Origin: Bacteroidetes bacterium GWF2_49_14
Lineage (GTDB): Bacteria > Bacteroidota > Bacteroidia > Bacteroidales > UBA12481
NCBI GenBank assembly: GCA_001769295.1
Contig: MEOR01000074.1
Location: 2,126 to 34,466, forward strand
DNA: 32,341 bases
Reading direction: 5' to 3'
Positions 13,616 through 20,510 of the stretch are shown piece by piece; position 1 is the stretch's first letter, and each line of letters opens with the position of its first letter. Under the pieces are notes generated by a model, which searched no databases, was not told the origin of the DNA, and saw only the letters and a list, made by a program, of their open reading frames with translations. A program made the position numbers and the translations under genes.

Positions 13616-15265
13616 CTACGGAACGATCGCCCCCACCGCCCTCTCAATCCTTGCAACCACCTCATCCGGTCCCAGCAGCGCCATGATATCGAACACGCCC
13701 GGTCCCATCGGGGAACCGACGAGACAGAGCCGGAGAATGTTCATGACCTGGCCCATGTTCAGATTGTTGGCGGCAATATGTCCTTTGATCAGGGTTTCGT
13801 AGTCCTGAGGGCTCAGAGCCTGCCCCGGGCTTGACCCGGGGGCACAAGGCTCAGGGCTCAAGACACAAGGCTCAGGGCTTAGGTAAGGAGTAAGTAATGA
13901 AGTAATTAACTCAAGTATTGAAGGGATCTCAGGTGTCCATCGTTTTTTGATCGTTGTTTCATCATAAGAGACTGGAGCCTCAAAGAAAAACCATGCCTGC
14001 GACCACAAGTCTTTAACAAACTCAGCCCTTTCCTTAACCAACGAAATAATCTTAACTACCTTCTCCCACTCCATATCCATCACTTGAGCCTTGTGCCCCC
14101 AGGTCAAGCCCGGGGCTGGCTCTGCGCCTTCTGCCTTCCCCTGAGCCTTGAGCCTTGTGCCTTCTGCATTTATAAAAAGTTCTGCAATCTCCTCATCGCT
14201 CTTCATCAGCATATACTGATGATTGAACCACTTCGCCTTATCGGGATCAAATCTTGAACCTGATGTGCCGACGCGCTCAAGCGAGAAGGCATCGACCAGC
14301 TCCTCCATGGTGTAGATTTCCTTGTCGGTACCGTCGTTCCAGCCCAGCAACGCCAGGATGTTCACGAAGGCATCGTTGAAATAGCCGGCTTCGCGGTAGC
14401 CGCTGTATACCTCGCCGGTTTCCGGGTTGTTCCAGTTGATCGGGAACACGGGAAAGCCGAGCTTGTCGCCGTCGCGCTTGCTGAGCTTGCCATTTCCGCT
14501 GGGTTTCAGGATCAGCGGCAGGTGTGCAAATTCCGGCATGGTAACGGTCCAGCCGAAAGCCCGGTACAGCATCACGTGCAGCGGCATCGAAGGCAGCCAC
14601 TCCTCGCCCCGGATCACGTGGGTGATCTCCATCAGGTGATCATCCACCACATTGGCCAGGTGATAGGTTGGCATTCCGTCCGACTTAAACAACACCTTGT
14701 CGTCCAGCGTGTTTGTATTCACCCGCACCTCGCCGCGGATCAGGTCGAACATTACAATTTCTTCATTTTCCGGCATTTTGAACCGAATCACATAGTTTTC
14801 TCCCGATGTGAGCAGTCGGTTGACCTCATTCTCAGGCAGAGTCAACGAATTCCTGAGAATTTTCCGGTTTTGATTATCGTAAGAAAAAGTCTCCTTACGG
14901 CTTTCAAAATCTTTCCGCATAGACTCCAGGTCCTCGGCTGAATCAAACGCATAATACGCCCACCCATTCTCCAAAAGTTCATCGGCATACTGCTTATACA
15001 GATGTTTGCGGTCCGACTGCCTGTACGGTCCATACGCTCCCCCCTCACGGATGCCTTCATCGATATAGATCCCGCACCATTCCAGCGATTCCATGATATA
15101 CTCCTCCGCTCCGGGCACAAATCGGCCCTGATCGGTATCCTCGATCCTGAGGATCATTACCCCGTCATGCTTGCGGGCAAACAGATAGTTAAACAAGGCG
15201 GTACGAACCCCGCCCATGTGGAGCGGGCCGGTGGGAGAAGGGGCGAAACGGACGCGGACTGACAT
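13616..15265 (-). CDS. gltX: glutamate--tRNA ligase with two in-frame repeat insertions
   Basis: 549 residues. Class I aminoacyl-tRNA synthetase that charges tRNA(Glu) in the cytoplasm. The HIGH-type motif is RFAPSPTGPLHMGGVRTALF (residues 6-25) and the KMSKS-type motif is KLSKRDG (260-266). The start at 15265 (MSVRVRFAPSP) is the standard one. The C-terminal anticodon-binding region carries two foreign-looking stretches. One is at about residues 366-394 (AEGTRLKAQGKAEGAEPAPG), the other at about 454-483 (LSPEPCVLSPEPCAPGSSPG). They are encoded by the two arms of an inverted repeat made of heptamers plus a GGGCTTGACC-type palindrome. The frame is open throughout, and the end of the gene is set by a palindromic element. 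As gltX is normally essential, the insertions are presumably tolerated surface loops, unless another copy exists elsewhere. Confidence 0.93.
   Translation of the reverse strand: MSVRVRFAPSPTGPLHMGGVRTALFNYLFARKHDGVMILRIEDTDQGRFVPGAEEYIMESLEWCGIYIDEGIREGGAYGPYRQSDRKHLYKQYADELLENGWAYYAFDSAEDLESMRKDFESRKETFSYDNQNRKILRNSLTLPENEVNRLLTSGENYVIRFKMPENEEIVMFDLIRGEVRVNTNTLDDKVLFKSDGMPTYHLANVVDDHLMEITHVIRGEEWLPSMPLHVMLYRAFGWTVTMPEFAHLPLILKPSGNGKLSKRDGDKLGFPVFPINWNNPETGEVYSGYREAGYFNDAFVNILALLGWNDGTDKEIYTMEELVDAFSLERVGTSGSRFDPDKAKWFNHQYMLMKSDEEIAELFINAEGTRLKAQGKAEGAEPAPGLTWGHKAQVMDMEWEKVVKIISLVKERAEFVKDLWSQAWFFFEAPVSYDETTIKKRWTPEIPSILELITSLLTPYLSPEPCVLSPEPCAPGSSPGQALSPQDYETLIKGHIAANNLNMGQVMNILRLCLVGSPMGPGVFDIMALLGPDEVVARIERAVGAIVP
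13816..13903 (+). repeat. gltX inverted repeat, left arm, with nine heptamers
   Basis: A GCCCCGGGCTTGACCCGGGG palindrome is followed by GGCACAA, GGCTCAG, GGCTCAA, GACACAA, GGCTCAG, GGCTTAG and GTAAGGA, GTAAGTA, ATGAAGT (13841-13903, 63 bp). The first about 40 bases match the reverse complement of 14080-14120 at nearly every position. The array lies entirely within the gltX coding sequence. Confidence 0.85.
14080..14168 (-). repeat. gltX inverted repeat, right arm
   Basis: On the minus strand: heptamers at 14141-14168 (TGCAGAA, GGCACAA, GGCTCAA, GGCTCAG) and GGCAGAA at 14129-14135, then the CCCCGGGCTTGACCTGGGG-like palindrome (about 14097-14117), then GGCACAA and GGCTCAA at 14084-14097. It is the mirror of the left arm, with about 180 bp of ordinary gltX sequence between them. 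Confidence 0.85.
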
Positions 15266-15303
15266 AATATGTGAGTATTTCTGCGGGTAAAGGTAAATAT
15301 TAA

Positions 15304-15355
15304 GGCACAAGGCACAAGGCACCTTACTTGAGCCTTGCGCCTTGCGCCTTGTGCC
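15304..15355. repeat. inverted heptamer arrays between gltX and the DUF5009-type gene
   Basis: Forward GGCACAA, GGCACAA, GGCACCT (15304-15324), then on the other strand four units at 15328-15355 (GGCACAA, GGCGCAA, GGCGCAA, GGCTCAA) followed by AAGTAAGG. The arms are immediately adjacent, giving a compact hairpin directly beyond the stop of the minus-strand membrane-protein gene. Confidence 0.85.
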
Positions 15356-15356
15356 T

Positions 15357-16478
15357 TTACACCCGTAAGAATATCTTCCTCCTGTACAGGAACAAAAGCA
15401 GCAGCCATTCCGCCGCCAGAAATCCCACCCAGAATATCACATTTCCCCAGCTCTCTCCGGTAATCCTGGAGAGTCCGCCAAGGAAGAATTTGCTGATATG
15501 ACCAAAATCTATGAACCGGGATCCCAGGTAGATCGTGATGGAATTCATACCGATGACCGTGAAAAAGAATGACCAGCGGTGATATTTCCAGATGTCGATG
15601 ATCAGGTAAAACAGGGAAAGCAGCAGCAGGCTGATCCCGCCGGCGAGAAGGTTGAAGGTGGTGGTCCAGGCGGCTTTGATCACCGGGTAAACCGGTTTCA
15701 GCAGCAAGGCAATCAGGATGAAAACAACCCCGGTTCCGCTTAATATCAGCAATTTACGGTATTCCGACCAGGTCTTGCTCCGTAACACTTCACCGGCCAG
15801 CGCTCCCATCAGGGTAATTCCCGTCGCTGATACAATGCAAAGAAGGCCTTCGGGATCGAAAACGGTCCCGTGCAGCCGTCCCGGCAGAAACATCCGGTCG
15901 ATATACCCGTTGATGCACCCTTCGGGTGTGAGCACTCCTGCCCCGATGCCGGGAACAGGGATAAAATTCTGGATGATGGCGTATCCCAGGAGGATCCCGC
16001 CAAGCCATATCAGTCGGAAGGAATAGTGCCGGGTATATAAAACGATGAGGGAGGCAAAAAGGTAACCCAGGCCGATCTGCCCGAGAACGCTGGCGAAGCG
16101 GAATTTCTCACCGCCGTCCGCAAAGCTGAGGTCGAAAAACCCGTTATAGACAAATCCCAGGAGTACCAGCGTCAGTCCCCTGCGCACTACTTTCCAGGCG
16201 GTCTTCGACCGGCTGTTCCCCTTGACCACCTTTCCCAGGATTGCATAGGAAATTGCCACTCCGGAGATAAACATGAACAGCGGAAAGATCAGGTCCTCGA
16301 AATGAAAGCCGTCCCACCTGGCATGATCCTGCTGCTCCGCAAACCAGTTCAGCCAGCCCCAGTTGGTCAATTTAGACAGGGCCACGGCCAGCTCGCCGCC
16401 GCCAATGATCCATAGCATATCGAATCCGCGCAGCGCATCGAGCGACAGGAGGCGGTCGGAGGGTTTGTGGGTAGACAT
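15357..16478 (-). CDS. DUF5009/HGSNAT-like polytopic membrane protein (probable acyltransferase)
   Basis: 373 residues with roughly ten hydrophobic segments. The opening SDRLLSLDALRGFDMLWIIG and the following HFEDLIFPLFMFISGVAISY are hallmarks of the bacterial relatives of heparan-alpha-glucosaminide N-acetyltransferase (DUF1624/DUF5009), which move acetyl groups across the inner membrane to sugars. An early histidine (WDGFHFEDL) is a candidate acetyl carrier. ATG 16478 was chosen over a frame-open position 17 codons upstream because the family begins at about this point. The substrate is unknown. The minus-strand stop at 15357-15359 abuts the heptamer hairpin. It lies upstream of gltX on the same strand, with 91 bp between them. 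Confidence 0.8.
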   Translation of the reverse strand: MSTHKPSDRLLSLDALRGFDMLWIIGGGELAVALSKLTNWGWLNWFAEQQDHARWDGFHFEDLIFPLFMFISGVAISYAILGKVVKGNSRSKTAWKVVRRGLTLVLLGFVYNGFFDLSFADGGEKFRFASVLGQIGLGYLFASLIVLYTRHYSFRLIWLGGILLGYAIIQNFIPVPGIGAGVLTPEGCINGYIDRMFLPGRLHGTVFDPEGLLCIVSATGITLMGALAGEVLRSKTWSEYRKLLILSGTGVVFILIALLLKPVYPVIKAAWTTTFNLLAGGISLLLLSLFYLIIDIWKYHRWSFFFTVIGMNSITIYLGSRFIDFGHISKFFLGGLSRITGESWGNVIFWVGFLAAEWLLLLFLYRRKIFLRV

Positions 16479-16530
16479 ACGCTTTTGAGTTAGTTTGGTG
16501 CAACTAAGGTAGTGAAAAGCTATATGCAAA

Positions 16531-16558
16531 GGTTGCCGGTTGCCAGTTACCGGTTATG
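16531..16558 (-). repeat. CCGGCAA-type heptamer array
   Basis: Four units on the plus strand, GGTTGCC, GGTTGCC, AGTTACC, GGTTATG, i.e. CCGGCAA-type on the minus strand. The same family in opposite orientation occurs at 18014-18048, so the two bracket the propeller lipoprotein gene at 16725-17894. Confidence 0.8.
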
Positions 16559-16590
16559 GCTCTGAAGTTGCTTTGGTGGCTGGGCGCGCG

Positions 16591-16663
16591 GTCCCCGCTT
16601 TCGCGGGGATGACAACTCTTTAAACTTGCCAGATGCTCTTGTCATCCCCGCGAAAGCGGGGAC
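16591..16663. repeat. inverted pair of GTCATCCCCGCGAAAGCGGGGAC elements
   Basis: Minus-oriented copy at 16591-16613 and plus-oriented copy at 16641-16663, separated by 27 bp. Each is itself a hairpin. They are identical in core to the copy at 9828-9850. Confidence 0.85.
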
Positions 16664-16672
16664 CGCGTCCCC

Positions 16673-16703
16673 TTTGTACTAATCTGACAATTATCTACTT
16701 TTA
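16673..16703 (+). promoter_or_regulatory. Bacteroidota-type promoter for the 16725 lipoprotein gene
   Basis: TTTG (16673-16676), a 19-bp spacer and TACTTTTA (16696-16703), against the consensus TTTG-N19-TAnnTTTG with one mismatch in the last base. It lies 21 bases upstream of the ATG and just outside the palindrome pair. Confidence 0.5.
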
Positions 16704-16724
16704 AGATCACACAGAACCTTCCCC

Positions 16725-17894
16725 ATGAAAGTCAAATTCCTGCACTTATCCGGCCTGGTCTTGCTCCTTAGCCTGACCAGCTGCTCCACACCCAAATCGG
16801 AACAACGTTTTTACCGCCTCGATCCGAAAACCTGGCCCAGCAACACGGTTGTCCTTGATGATATTATCAAGGATGTCCGGGTGGTTCCGCTGGAGACTCA
16901 TCCCGATGCCCTCATCAGTTATCTGTATGCGATCCGGTTCTCAAAGGATAACATGTACATGGGCGAAGAAGATAAAATCCTTTGCTTCAGCCGGGATGGA
17001 AAATTCATCCGGAGAATTGGAAACAAGGGAAAAGGACCCGGGGAGTTCTATTCGGCTTCCTCCAGGTCAATCCTGGTTAATGAAACGAAATCCGAGTTCC
17101 TGCTTCATGATGTTAACAGGCGTAAATTCCTGTATTACAGCCTTGACGGGAAGTTCCTCCGGGAGACCAAGATCAAGGTAATGAGCAATACCGTGGAAAT
17201 GATCACCCCGGATCTCCTTGCTCTCCACAGTGGAAGAATGGGAGGCAACGCAGACAATTATGAACTGATGTTTTCCGACTGGAACGGCAATATACTCGGC
17301 AGGTATTATCCGTTTGCGAAACCGCTTTGGGGCGATGGTTGCCGCGGGTTTGCGGAAGCAGATCAGGAAGGCTCCTGTTTGTACCATAAAATCATGGATT
17401 ACAACATCTACCAGATCTTTCCAGACCATATTGACACCCTGATGACTCTCGATTTCGGCACTTCTAACATCGATACGGCCAAGTACTTTGGACCGGGGGA
17501 ATACTTCGTTTCCCGGGATGAACCCGATAAAGTCCAGGGATTCCGGTCGGTTTCAAACACCGGGGATCATTTGGCAGCAATCATTTCGATGGGATTTAAT
17601 GCCCGCGGCCTCTGGCTGCTGGACTGGAAAACCGGAAATCAAACCTTTCTTCCTGCCGACTCCACCGAATACATGGGAACTTATCTAGGCCTCCCAATCC
17701 GCATTCCAGCCCAGGCTTCGGAATCCTGGTTTATTGCCATGGCCAACGGAATTGATTGGTTCACAGCCATTAGCAACCTGGCTGAATCAGAAAAAGCAGA
17801 TCTGAGAAAAAAGGTCCCCGGCTTTGGCGCAGCTGAAAAAGGGGATGAAAATGCGAATCCGGTTCTGGTGTTTTTCAGGTTTGAGAGGATATGA
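16725..17894 (+). CDS. 6-bladed beta-propeller lipoprotein
   Basis: 389 residues. Lipoprotein signal MKVKFLHLSGLVLLLSLTSC with lipobox LTSC. The mature part opens with the family pattern VVLDDIIKDVRVVPLETHPD, followed by the blade motif ILCFSRDGKFIRRIGNKGKG and PGEFYSASSRS. The C-terminus ends ENANPVLVFFRF, typical of the family. It would be extracytoplasmic and membrane-anchored, possibly a binding or scaffold protein; no catalytic residues are recognised. It is the closest relative in the window of the gene at 10007. It is bracketed by repeats: heptamers and palindromes upstream, and a run of palindromes downstream. Confidence 0.82.
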   Translation: MKVKFLHLSGLVLLLSLTSCSTPKSEQRFYRLDPKTWPSNTVVLDDIIKDVRVVPLETHPDALISYLYAIRFSKDNMYMGEEDKILCFSRDGKFIRRIGNKGKGPGEFYSASSRSILVNETKSEFLLHDVNRRKFLYYSLDGKFLRETKIKVMSNTVEMITPDLLALHSGRMGGNADNYELMFSDWNGNILGRYYPFAKPLWGDGCRGFAEADQEGSCLYHKIMDYNIYQIFPDHIDTLMTLDFGTSNIDTAKYFGPGEYFVSRDEPDKVQGFRSVSNTGDHLAAIISMGFNARGLWLLDWKTGNQTFLPADSTEYMGTYLGLPIRIPAQASESWFIAMANGIDWFTAISNLAESEKADLRKKVPGFGAAEKGDENANPVLVFFRFERI

Positions 17895-17907
17895 GAAGGT
17901 TGCCAGA

Positions 17908-18000
17908 CCGCCGGCTGCACCGGCGGGTACTCAGATGTCGCCCCTCCGGGGCTGAGGAAGGCAGGAATAGGCATGGGATCCTGACTTTCGTCAGGATGAC
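17908..18000. repeat. palindromic elements downstream of the lipoprotein gene
   Basis: 17908-17926 is CCGCCGG-N5-CCGGCGG. 17949-17963 holds CCCCTCCGGGG-like dyads. 17976-18000 is GGATCCTGAC-TTTC-GTCAGGATGAC, a variant of the GTCATCC element with different stem bases but the same outer GTCATCC half and central GAAA. None is followed by a T-run. Confidence 0.7.
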
Positions 18001-18013
18001 AGTTCTGGCGAAA

Positions 18014-18048
18014 TAACCGGCAACTGGCAACCGGCAACCGGCAACTAC
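18014..18048 (+). repeat. CCGGCAA heptamer array overlapping the tdh stop
   Basis: TAACCGG, CAACTGG, CAACCGG, CAACCGG, CAACTAC: five 7-bp units. The minus-strand TAG of tdh (18045-18047) is inside the last unit. Same family as 16531-16558, opposite orientation. Confidence 0.8.
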
Positions 18049-19007
18049 AGAATCCCCTTCGCGTGCTTCTCTCCGATCACCTTCAGCATATCCACGGTCA
18101 TGGACGAAAGGTTGTACTTCGGGTTCCAGCCCCATTCGGCGCGGGCACAGCTGTCGTCCATCTTGTTCGGCCAGGAGTTGGCAATGCAGACTTTTACCGG
18201 GTCGGGGTTATAGGACATCTGGAAATCAGGAATATGCTTCCGTATTTCGGCGGCGATGATCTCGGGATCGAAGCTCATGGCCGTAACGTTGAAGGAGTTG
18301 CGGTGCTTCAGTTTCTTCGGGTCGGCTTCCATCAGGTTGATGGCGGCATCGATCGCATCGGGCATGTACATCATGTCGAGGAAGGTGCCGGCCGGAAGCG
18401 GACAGGTGAATTTCTTCTTTTTGATGGCTTCGTAATAAATCTCAACGGCATAGTCGGTTGTGCCGCCGCCGGGCAGGGTGTCGTTGGAGATAATCCCCGG
18501 GAAGCGAACGCCGCGGGTGTCAAGGCCATAGCGGGTATGATAGTAATCGCACAGCAGCTCGCCGGTCACCTTGGTCACGCCATACATCGAAACCGGCCGC
18601 TGGATGGTGTCCTGCGGTGTGAAATCGAGCGGGGTGGTCGGTCCGAATGCCCCTATAGAGCTGGGGAAGAACACGGCGCACCCGTTTTCACGGGCAACTT
18701 CAAGCACATTATAAAGCCCGTTTACCCCGATATTCCACGCAAGCCCGGGGTTCTTCTCACCAACGGCCGAAAGTACGGCCGCCAGGTGATAAATCGTATC
18801 GATATGGTACTTCTTGACCAGCGCATCAATTTCTGCGGCATTGGTAACGTCCATCGTCTCCATCGGTCCGGTCTCCGCCAGCGGCCCCGTGGTGATGATC
18901 CGCTTATCGCTCCCGATCACATTGCTGCCGCCATACCGTTTGCGCAATTCGAGCGTAAGTTCCGAGCCGATTTGGCCGCCGCATCCGGTTAAGAGGATAT
19001 TCTTCAT
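18045..19007 (-). CDS. tdh: L-threonine 3-dehydrogenase, SDR (epimerase-like) type
   Basis: 320 residues. Oxidises L-threonine to 2-amino-3-ketobutyrate with NAD+, cytoplasmic. The Rossmann motif is LLTGCGGQIGSEL (residues 5-17). The SDR pair is the Tyr/Lys of PVSMYGVTKVTGELL with an upstream FFPSSIGAFGP serine motif. GVRFPGIISNDTLPGGGTTD and LDMMYMPDAI are typical of the short-chain threonine dehydrogenase group rather than of sugar epimerases. It is divergent from kbl with a 192-bp shared intergenic region, a partnership that strongly supports the threonine-to-glycine role. The last codons merge into a CCGGCAA-type heptamer array. Confidence 0.9.
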   Translation of the reverse strand: MKNILLTGCGGQIGSELTLELRKRYGGSNVIGSDKRIITTGPLAETGPMETMDVTNAAEIDALVKKYHIDTIYHLAAVLSAVGEKNPGLAWNIGVNGLYNVLEVARENGCAVFFPSSIGAFGPTTPLDFTPQDTIQRPVSMYGVTKVTGELLCDYYHTRYGLDTRGVRFPGIISNDTLPGGGTTDYAVEIYYEAIKKKKFTCPLPAGTFLDMMYMPDAIDAAINLMEADPKKLKHRNSFNVTAMSFDPEIIAAEIRKHIPDFQMSYNPDPVKVCIANSWPNKMDDSCARAEWGWNPKYNLSSMTVDMLKVIGEKHAKGIL

Positions 19008-19139
19008 AATTATAGGGTACTAATCAGGTAATTATAAAATCAGAATTCGTGCACTAAATGTACAGAATCGGGGCAAACATCTTAATTAATCGGGCCATTA
19101 TTAATGATAAAAATCACCTATTAACATGGGGCTGAATCC

Positions 19140-19169
19140 TTTATATTCACTGCAAATGTGGTACTTTTG
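19140..19169 (+). promoter_or_regulatory. probable kbl promoter
   Basis: TTTA (19140-19143), an 18-bp spacer and TACTTTTG (19162-19169), which is a perfect TAnnTTTG element. The ATG of kbl follows 30 bases downstream. The remaining tdh-kbl intergenic DNA is A/T-rich, with no other motif recognised. Confidence 0.5.
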
Positions 19170-19199
19170 GCGGCGTATTTCAGTTAGAAAGGAAACAGC

Positions 19200-20390
19200 A
19201 TGTACGAAAGATATCAGGGACACCTGCAGCACCAGCTGGCCGACATCGAGGCGGCAGGCCTGTTCAAGAAGGAGAGGATCCTGGTTACCGCCCAGGGACC
19301 GGAGATCCGAACGGACGCCGGTAAGGATGTTTTGAATTTTTGCGCGAATAATTACCTCGGATTTTCAAATAACCCGCAGCTTATCGAAGCCGCCAAAAAG
19401 GCCCTCGACTCCCACGGATACGGCATGTCATCGGTACGGTTCATCTGCGGCACCACTGACCTGCATAAGGAACTGGAAAAGGCCATCTCGGATTTCTTCG
19501 GCATGGAGGACACGATCCTCTACGCCGCTGCATTTGATGCCAACGGGGGCGTTTTCGAACCCCTGCTCACTGATGAGGATGCCATCATTTCCGATACCCT
19601 CAACCATGCCTCGATCATCGACGGCGTGCGACTTTGCAAGGCCCAGCGGTTCCGGTATTCGAATGCCGATATGGAGGACCTCGAGGACCAGCTGCAGCAG
19701 GCACAGCCCTGCAGGTTCCGGCTGATCGTCACAGATGGTGTGTTTTCGATGGACGGAAATGTAACCCCGCTTGACAAAATTAAGGAGCTGGCCGATAAAT
19801 ATGATGCCCTGATCATGGTCGACGAATCACATTCGGCCGGCGTTATCGGCAAAACCGGCAGGGGGACCACCGAACATTTCAACCTCCGCGGCCAGGTGGA
19901 GATCATCACCGGCACACTGGGCAAGGCTTTCGGCGGCGCCATCGGCGGATTCACCACCGGTAAAAAAGAGATCATCGGGATGTTGCGCCAGCGGTCAAGA
20001 CCCTACCTGTTCAGCAACTCGATTCCTCCGGCCATTGCTGCCGCTGGAATTGAAGCATTCAAAATCATGACGGGATCAACCGAACTGCTCGACAGACTCC
20101 ACGTGAACCGCAGCTATTTCGTGGAACAGATGACCAAAATCGGATATAAGATCAAGCCTACCCAGTCAGGGATCTGCGCCGTGATGCTGGGCGATGCCCA
20201 ACTCTCACAGGATATGGCCTCCCGGCTGCTCGAAGAAGGGATCTATGTAATCGGATTTTACTTTCCGGTGGTTCCGAAAGGTGAGGCCCGCATCCGCGTT
20301 CAACTCAGTGCCGCCCATACACCCGAACAATTGCGGAAAGTGGTTGCCGCATTTGAAAAGGTGGGTAAAGACCTCGGTATTATCAGTTAA
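19200..20390 (+). CDS. kbl: glycine C-acetyltransferase (2-amino-3-ketobutyrate CoA ligase)
   Basis: 396 residues, PLP enzyme of the alpha-oxoamine synthase family. Cleaves 2-amino-3-ketobutyrate with CoA into glycine and acetyl-CoA. Catalytic features are all present: NFCANNYLGFSNN, HGYGMSSVRFICGTTDLHKE, SDTLNHASIIDG with the PLP-stacking His136, DGVFSMDG, VDESHSAG (Asp208, His211), ITGTLGKAFGG (PLP lysine 242) and a C-terminal ARIRVQ arginine. Length and motifs match E. coli Kbl closely. With divergent tdh it completes threonine catabolism. It ends in a strong intrinsic terminator, so the following ligase gene is separately transcribed. Confidence 0.95.
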   Translation: MYERYQGHLQHQLADIEAAGLFKKERILVTAQGPEIRTDAGKDVLNFCANNYLGFSNNPQLIEAAKKALDSHGYGMSSVRFICGTTDLHKELEKAISDFFGMEDTILYAAAFDANGGVFEPLLTDEDAIISDTLNHASIIDGVRLCKAQRFRYSNADMEDLEDQLQQAQPCRFRLIVTDGVFSMDGNVTPLDKIKELADKYDALIMVDESHSAGVIGKTGRGTTEHFNLRGQVEIITGTLGKAFGGAIGGFTTGKKEIIGMLRQRSRPYLFSNSIPPAIAAAGIEAFKIMTGSTELLDRLHVNRSYFVEQMTKIGYKIKPTQSGICAVMLGDAQLSQDMASRLLEEGIYVIGFYFPVVPKGEARIRVQLSAAHTPEQLRKVVAAFEKVGKDLGIIS

Positions 20391-20410
20391 CGCTACTTTT
20401 TTTGCCCAAG

Positions 20411-20450
20411 AAGTTGCTCAATATCATTGTCCAAGAGCAACTTTTTTTTT
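20411..20450 (+). terminator. intrinsic terminator after kbl
   Basis: Nine-bp stem AAGTTGCTC (20411-20419) and GAGCAACTT (20435-20443) with a 15-nt loop, running into a T-tract (20442-20450). Confidence 0.85.
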
Positions 20451-20481
20451 GATTTTCCAATCGGCCAAAACGATACTTTTA
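20448..20481 (+). promoter_or_regulatory. probable promoter of the ligase-ACP-synthase operon
   Basis: TTTG (20448-20451, at the end of the terminator T-run), a 22-bp spacer and TACTTTTA (20474-20481), 29 bases before the ligase ATG. The -7-like box is identical to that upstream of 16725. The spacer is slightly long, hence moderate confidence. Confidence 0.42.
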
Positions 20482-20510
20482 AGTCAGACTAACCACTAAA
20501 TCTGACGTAC

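Noticed and set aside
18045-19007. Nucleotide-sugar epimerase or ceramide-type reductase
   Set aside because: Its residues match SDR-type threonine dehydrogenase and it is divergent from a genuine kbl, which makes threonine catabolism the better call.
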